Positions 39,817-42,727 of a stretch of DNA of 42,727 bases are shown piece after piece. This DNA is from Aciditerrimonas ferrireducens. GTDB lineage: Bacteria > Actinomycetota > Acidimicrobiia > Acidimicrobiales > UBA8190. Position 1 is the stretch's first letter. Every line of letters starts with the position of its first letter. The stretch is taken from NCBI RefSeq assembly GCF_023130475.1, contig NZ_JAKHEX010000020.1, positions 1 to 42,727 of the forward strand, read 5' to 3'. A program made the position numbers and the translations under genes. The notes beneath the pieces are model-generated. The model did no database searches, had not been told where the DNA came from, and saw only the letters and a program-made list of their open reading frames with translations.

Positions 39817-42125
39817 GCCGCCTGGGGAACCAGCTGGTAGAGCGTGGTGCGCTGCCGAAGGGTGCGTCCGAGGGGTTCGACGAGCGCGGCGAGCTCCTCG
39901 GGGGTCATCCGCTGGCCGTGGCTGGCCCCCGCCGCCCGGGAGATGTTCTCGTCCATCAAGGTGCCGCCCAGGTCGTTCGCCCCGGCCCGCAGGGCCTGTT
40001 GGACGCCTTCGGGACCGAGCTTGACCCAGGACGCCTGGACGTTCGGGATGACGGCGCCGTAGGCCAGGCGGCCGACGGCGTGCATGAGGAGGGCCTCTCG
40101 GAAGGTCGGGCCGCGGCGGGCCCGGCGCTGCAGGTAGATGGGGGCACCCATGTGGACGAAGGGCAGGGGGACGAACTCGGTGAACCCCCCGGTCCGGTGC
40201 TGGAGGTCCCGGGTCCGGACCAGGTGGCGAGCCCACGAGCGGGGATGCTCGATTGCGCCGAACATGATGGTCACGTTCGAGCGCAGGCCGACCTCGTGAG
40301 CGGTGCGGTGGACCTCGAGCCACTGGTCGGTGGTGATCTTGTCCGGGCAGAGCACCGCTCGGACCTCGTCGTCGAGGATCTCCGCTGCGGTGCCCGGCAG
40401 GGTCCGCAGGCCGGCCTCCTTCAGCCGGGTGAGATAGTCGGCCAGGGGCTCGCCGAGGCGGCGTGCCCCCTCGTAGACCTCGAGGGCGGTGAAGCCGTGC
40501 ACGTGGATCCCTGGGACGGCTTCTTTCACTGCCTTGATCACCTGCAGGTAGTACTCGCCGTCGAAGCTCGGGTGGATACCGCCTTGCAGGCAGACCTCGG
40601 TCGCCCCGGCCGCCGCGGCCTCTTGGACCCGTGCGGCGATCTCCTCCAGGCTGAGCAGGTACGGGGTGCCCCGCAGGTTCAACGAGAGGGGCCCCTTCGA
40701 GAAGGCGCAGAAGCGGCAGCGGAAGGTGCAGATGTTCGTGTAGTTGATGTTGCGGTTCGCCACGAAGGTCACGGCGTCCCCGACCAGCCGGGCACGCAGG
40801 TCGTCGGCCTGCTCGCACACCGCCCGCACCTCCGGCCCCCGGGCCCCGAAGAGGGTGACGATGGCGTCCTCGTCGGGCTCCTCCCCGCCGGCCAGGGCGG
40901 CGAGGACCTCCCCGACGGGGCTCTTCGTGCTCGGCTGGGGCCACGGGGCCGGGCGGGACCGTGCTCCGGCGGCCCCCGGCTCGAGGGTCGGAAGCAGCTG
41001 GGGCGGGGCCAGCTCGCCCCCGGCCACCCAAGGGTGGTCCCGGGCCAGGCCCTCGGCGTCGGCACGCTCCAGCACGAAGAAGCGCATCTCGGGGGCCAGC
41101 CAGCGCTCGGGCTCGGCGGCGAAGCTGGGGTAGATCGGGAGGCGGGGGGCCAGCGTGAACCCGGCGGCCTCGGTCGCCCGGCGCAGCACCCCGAGCGCCG
41201 GCCAGGCCCGCTCGGGGTTCACGTGGTCCGCGGTCACCGGCGACACCCCGCCCCAGTCGTCGATGCCTGCTGCCAGCAGGGCCCCGAGGTCGTCGGCCAG
41301 GTTCGGCGGGGCCTGGACGTGCACCTCGGGGGGCAGCACCAGCCGAGCAACGGCCACCGACCACCACAGTTCTTCCGGCGGACACGCTGGGTGCCGGTGC
41401 ATGGCCGTGCCCGGCTTCGGCAAGAAGGGCTGGACGATGACCTCCTGGAGATGCCCGTGTCGGGCGTGGACCTCCGCCAGCGCCGCCAGGGCCTCGACCC
41501 GGTCGGCCCGGGTCTCCCCGATCCCGACGAGGATGCCGCTCGTGAAGGGCACCGCCAGGCGACCGGCGGCCTCCAGCGTGGCCAGGCGACGAGCGGGCAC
41601 CTTGTCCGGGGCCTGCGCGTGGCAGGGAAGCGCAGCCAAGGTCTCGATCATCATGCCCTGGCTGGCGCTCACCGGGCGGAGCCGTGCAAGGTCCCCGTCG
41701 CTGAGCGCCCCGGCGTTCGTGTGGGGCAGCAGGCCGGTCTCGTCCCGGACCAGGGCACACATGGCGACCAGGTAGTCCACCGTCGAGTCGTACCCCCGCT
41801 CGGCCAGCCAGCGGGCGGCGACCGGGTAGCGCTCCTCGGGGGCCTCGCCGAGGGTGAAGAGCGCTTCGGAGCAGCCGGCTTCCTGGCCGGCTCGGGCGAT
41901 GGCCAGGACCTCCTCAGGTTCGAGGAAGGGGGCCGGCAGGCGGGCCGGCGGCTGGGAGAAGGTGCAGTAGCCGCAGCGGTCCCGGCAGAGCTGGGTCAGG
42001 GGGATGAAGACCTTCGGGGAGTACGTGACCCGTCGCCCGTGCGCCTGGTCCCGGACGCTGGCGGCGGCCTCCAGAAGGTCGGCGAGCGGGCGGCTGAGCA
42101 GCTCGGAGGGGTCGACGACGGCCAT
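39813..42125 (-). CDS. fbiC: FO synthase, FbiC (fused CofG-CofH)
   Basis: A 770-aa double radical-SAM enzyme that joins tyrosine with a ribityl-pyrimidine to make the deazaflavin FO, the chromophore precursor of F420. The first CxxxCxxC cluster site is C47, C51, C54 (CRDRCGYCTF) and the second C466, C470, C473 (CTFRCRFCAF), each in its own TIM barrel. The fused form is the actinobacterial type. ATG 42125 lies 6 bases after TAAGGT, so it is predicted leaderless. Other F420 genes (fbiA, fbiB, fbiD) are not in the window. Confidence 0.97.
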   Translation of the reverse strand: MAVVDPSELLSRPLADLLEAAASVRDQAHGRRVTYSPKVFIPLTQLCRDRCGYCTFSQPPARLPAPFLEPEEVLAIARAGQEAGCSEALFTLGEAPEERYPVAARWLAERGYDSTVDYLVAMCALVRDETGLLPHTNAGALSDGDLARLRPVSASQGMMIETLAALPCHAQAPDKVPARRLATLEAAGRLAVPFTSGILVGIGETRADRVEALAALAEVHARHGHLQEVIVQPFLPKPGTAMHRHPACPPEELWWSVAVARLVLPPEVHVQAPPNLADDLGALLAAGIDDWGGVSPVTADHVNPERAWPALGVLRRATEAAGFTLAPRLPIYPSFAAEPERWLAPEMRFFVLERADAEGLARDHPWVAGGELAPPQLLPTLEPGAAGARSRPAPWPQPSTKSPVGEVLAALAGGEEPDEDAIVTLFGARGPEVRAVCEQADDLRARLVGDAVTFVANRNINYTNICTFRCRFCAFSKGPLSLNLRGTPYLLSLEEIAARVQEAAAAGATEVCLQGGIHPSFDGEYYLQVIKAVKEAVPGIHVHGFTALEVYEGARRLGEPLADYLTRLKEAGLRTLPGTAAEILDDEVRAVLCPDKITTDQWLEVHRTAHEVGLRSNVTIMFGAIEHPRSWARHLVRTRDLQHRTGGFTEFVPLPFVHMGAPIYLQRRARRGPTFREALLMHAVGRLAYGAVIPNVQASWVKLGPEGVQQALRAGANDLGGTLMDENISRAAGASHGQRMTPEELAALVEPLGRTLRQRTTLYQLVPQAA

Positions 42126-42131
42126 GGCGCC

Positions 42132-42137
42132 ACCTTA
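42132..42137 (-). promoter_or_regulatory. -10 box (TAAGGT) of fbiC, leaderless
   Basis: TAAGGT on the minus strand, 6 bases before ATG 42125. A less GC-rich stretch at about 42180-42215 lies 45-80 bases upstream and could be a regulator or UP-like site; no clear motif is seen. Confidence 0.55.
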
Positions 42138-42269
42138 GTGGTGGGCCCCTGGGCGAGGGGGATCCGTGCCAGCGTCACCCCGAATCACAACATGTCACAC
42201 AAACTCCACAACGCCCACGGAGGCATCGGTCGTGGCACCGGCGGGAGGTGTCAGCACTCCCGAGCCGGT

Positions 42270-42309
42270 CCGAGCCTCCGAGCCTCCGAGCCTCCGAGCG
42301 TCCGAGCGT
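42270..42309. repeat. Five tandem 8-bp repeats
   Basis: Three copies of CCGAGCCT followed by two of CCGAGCGT, ending 7 bases beyond the transaldolase stop. It lies in the 191-bp gap between the transaldolase 3' end and fbiC. No protein-coding frame of note crosses it. Confidence 0.9.
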
Positions 42310-42316
42310 CCGTTCC

Positions 42317-42727
42317 CTAGGACTGGCGACCGGGGGCGAGGGCGGCCGCCTTGCGGCGGAGCTCGGCAAGGAGATCGTCGAAGGAGGCCCCGAATGCGGC
42401 CACCCCCTGGGCCTCGAGGACCCGCGCCACGTCGGCCAGGTCGATGCCGAGCTCCCCGACGGTCTCGAGGGCCGTCTCGGCTGCCTGGGGATCCCGATCG
42501 ACGGTGCGGGCCGGGGTCCCGTGGTCGAGGAACGCCGCCAGGGTCTCGTCGGGCATGGTGTTGACGGTGTCGGGCCCGATGAGCTGGTCGACGTAGAGGA
42601 GGTCGGGGTAGGCCGGGTTCTTGGTGGAGGTCGAGGCCCACAGGGGCCGCTGGACCGTGGCGCCACGGGCCGCCAGTGCGGCCCAGCGGGGCCCGCTGAA
42701 GGTGCGGAGGAAGCGCTGGTAGGCGAG
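42317..42727 (-). CDS. tal: Transaldolase, C-terminal part (cut by window edge)
   Basis: The last 136 codons of a transaldolase; the N-terminus and the Schiff-base lysine lie outside the window. The visible ATVQRPLWASTSTKNPAYPD, LYVDQLIGPDTVNTMPDETL and FLDHGTPARTV blocks match actinobacterial transaldolases, which move a three-carbon unit between sugar phosphates in the pentose phosphate pathway. The C-terminus (LLAELRRKAAALAPGRQS) ends in TAG. The gene is in the same direction as fbiC but 191 bp ahead of it. Confidence 0.92.
   Translation of the reverse strand, partial: LAYQRFLRTFSGPRWAALAARGATVQRPLWASTSTKNPAYPDLLYVDQLIGPDTVNTMPDETLAAFLDHGTPARTVDRDPQAAETALETVGELGIDLADVARVLEAQGVAAFGASFDDLLAELRRKAAALAPGRQS

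Overview
This 42.7 kb window is a gene-dense, very GC-rich (roughly 70% or more) stretch of a bacterial chromosome. The gene content points to Actinomycetota. It has the mycobacterium-like order gcvH - FHA protein (GarA type) - MerR - DUF151 nuclease, a fused two-domain FbiC for coenzyme F420, and a KorAB 2-oxoacid:ferredoxin oxidoreductase. Class I FbaB-type aldolase and weak -35 signals would suit a deep-branching class such as Acidimicrobiia, but that placement is inference. I see no rRNA, tRNA, CRISPR array, insertion sequence or phage gene.

Layout. 1-3195 (minus): oligopeptide-type ABC importer, with a second component cut by the window edge, a DppB-like permease and a lipoprotein binding protein. 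3399-9781 (plus): TPR protein, threonine aldolase, class I fructose-bisphosphate aldolase, korA-korB. 9943-12232 (minus): MFS exporter and an unusual winged-helix/coiled-coil regulator with an AT-rich operator. 12457-18972 (plus): CDP-alcohol phosphatidyltransferase, a nucleotidyltransferase fused to a degenerate phosphomannomutase, gcvH, garA-like, merR, DUF151 nuclease, DUF4232 lipoprotein. 18981-24200: AcuI-like reductase (minus) diverging from an S9 peptidase (plus), then a polytopic GT87-like protein (plus) converging on a membrane-anchored protein (minus). 24504-27615 (minus): thiO-thiS-thiG-thiD, diverging from gltB-gltD (27712-33873, plus). 33925-42125: hydrolase, lytic transglycosylase, PPOX protein, acyl-CoA synthetase, small coiled-coil protein, TetR regulator, LOG-like protein and fbiC. 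The window ends in the 3' part of a transaldolase (minus).

How the genes fit together. KorAB consumes or makes 2-oxoglutarate, GltBD converts it to glutamate, and GarA-type FHA proteins are known regulators of enzymes at exactly this node. FbiC makes the F420 precursor and the PPOX protein belongs to a superfamily that includes F420 users. The thi operon makes the thiamine pyrophosphate that KorAB needs.

The most striking signal is regulatory. Eighteen start codons, sixteen of full-length genes and two of mini-ORFs, have a TANNNT (mostly TAGNNT) -10 hexamer ending only 6-8 bases before the start codon, which predicts leaderless mRNAs. In two divergent gene pairs the -10 elements of both strands are superimposed in one 7-bp TANNNTA site. 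Genes inside operons are joined by ATGA/GTGA stop-start overlaps. Three mini-ORFs of 12-15 codons follow the same rule and may couple translation to the gene behind them. One good -35/-10 promoter (24301-24329) drives no recognised gene and may make a small RNA or small protein.
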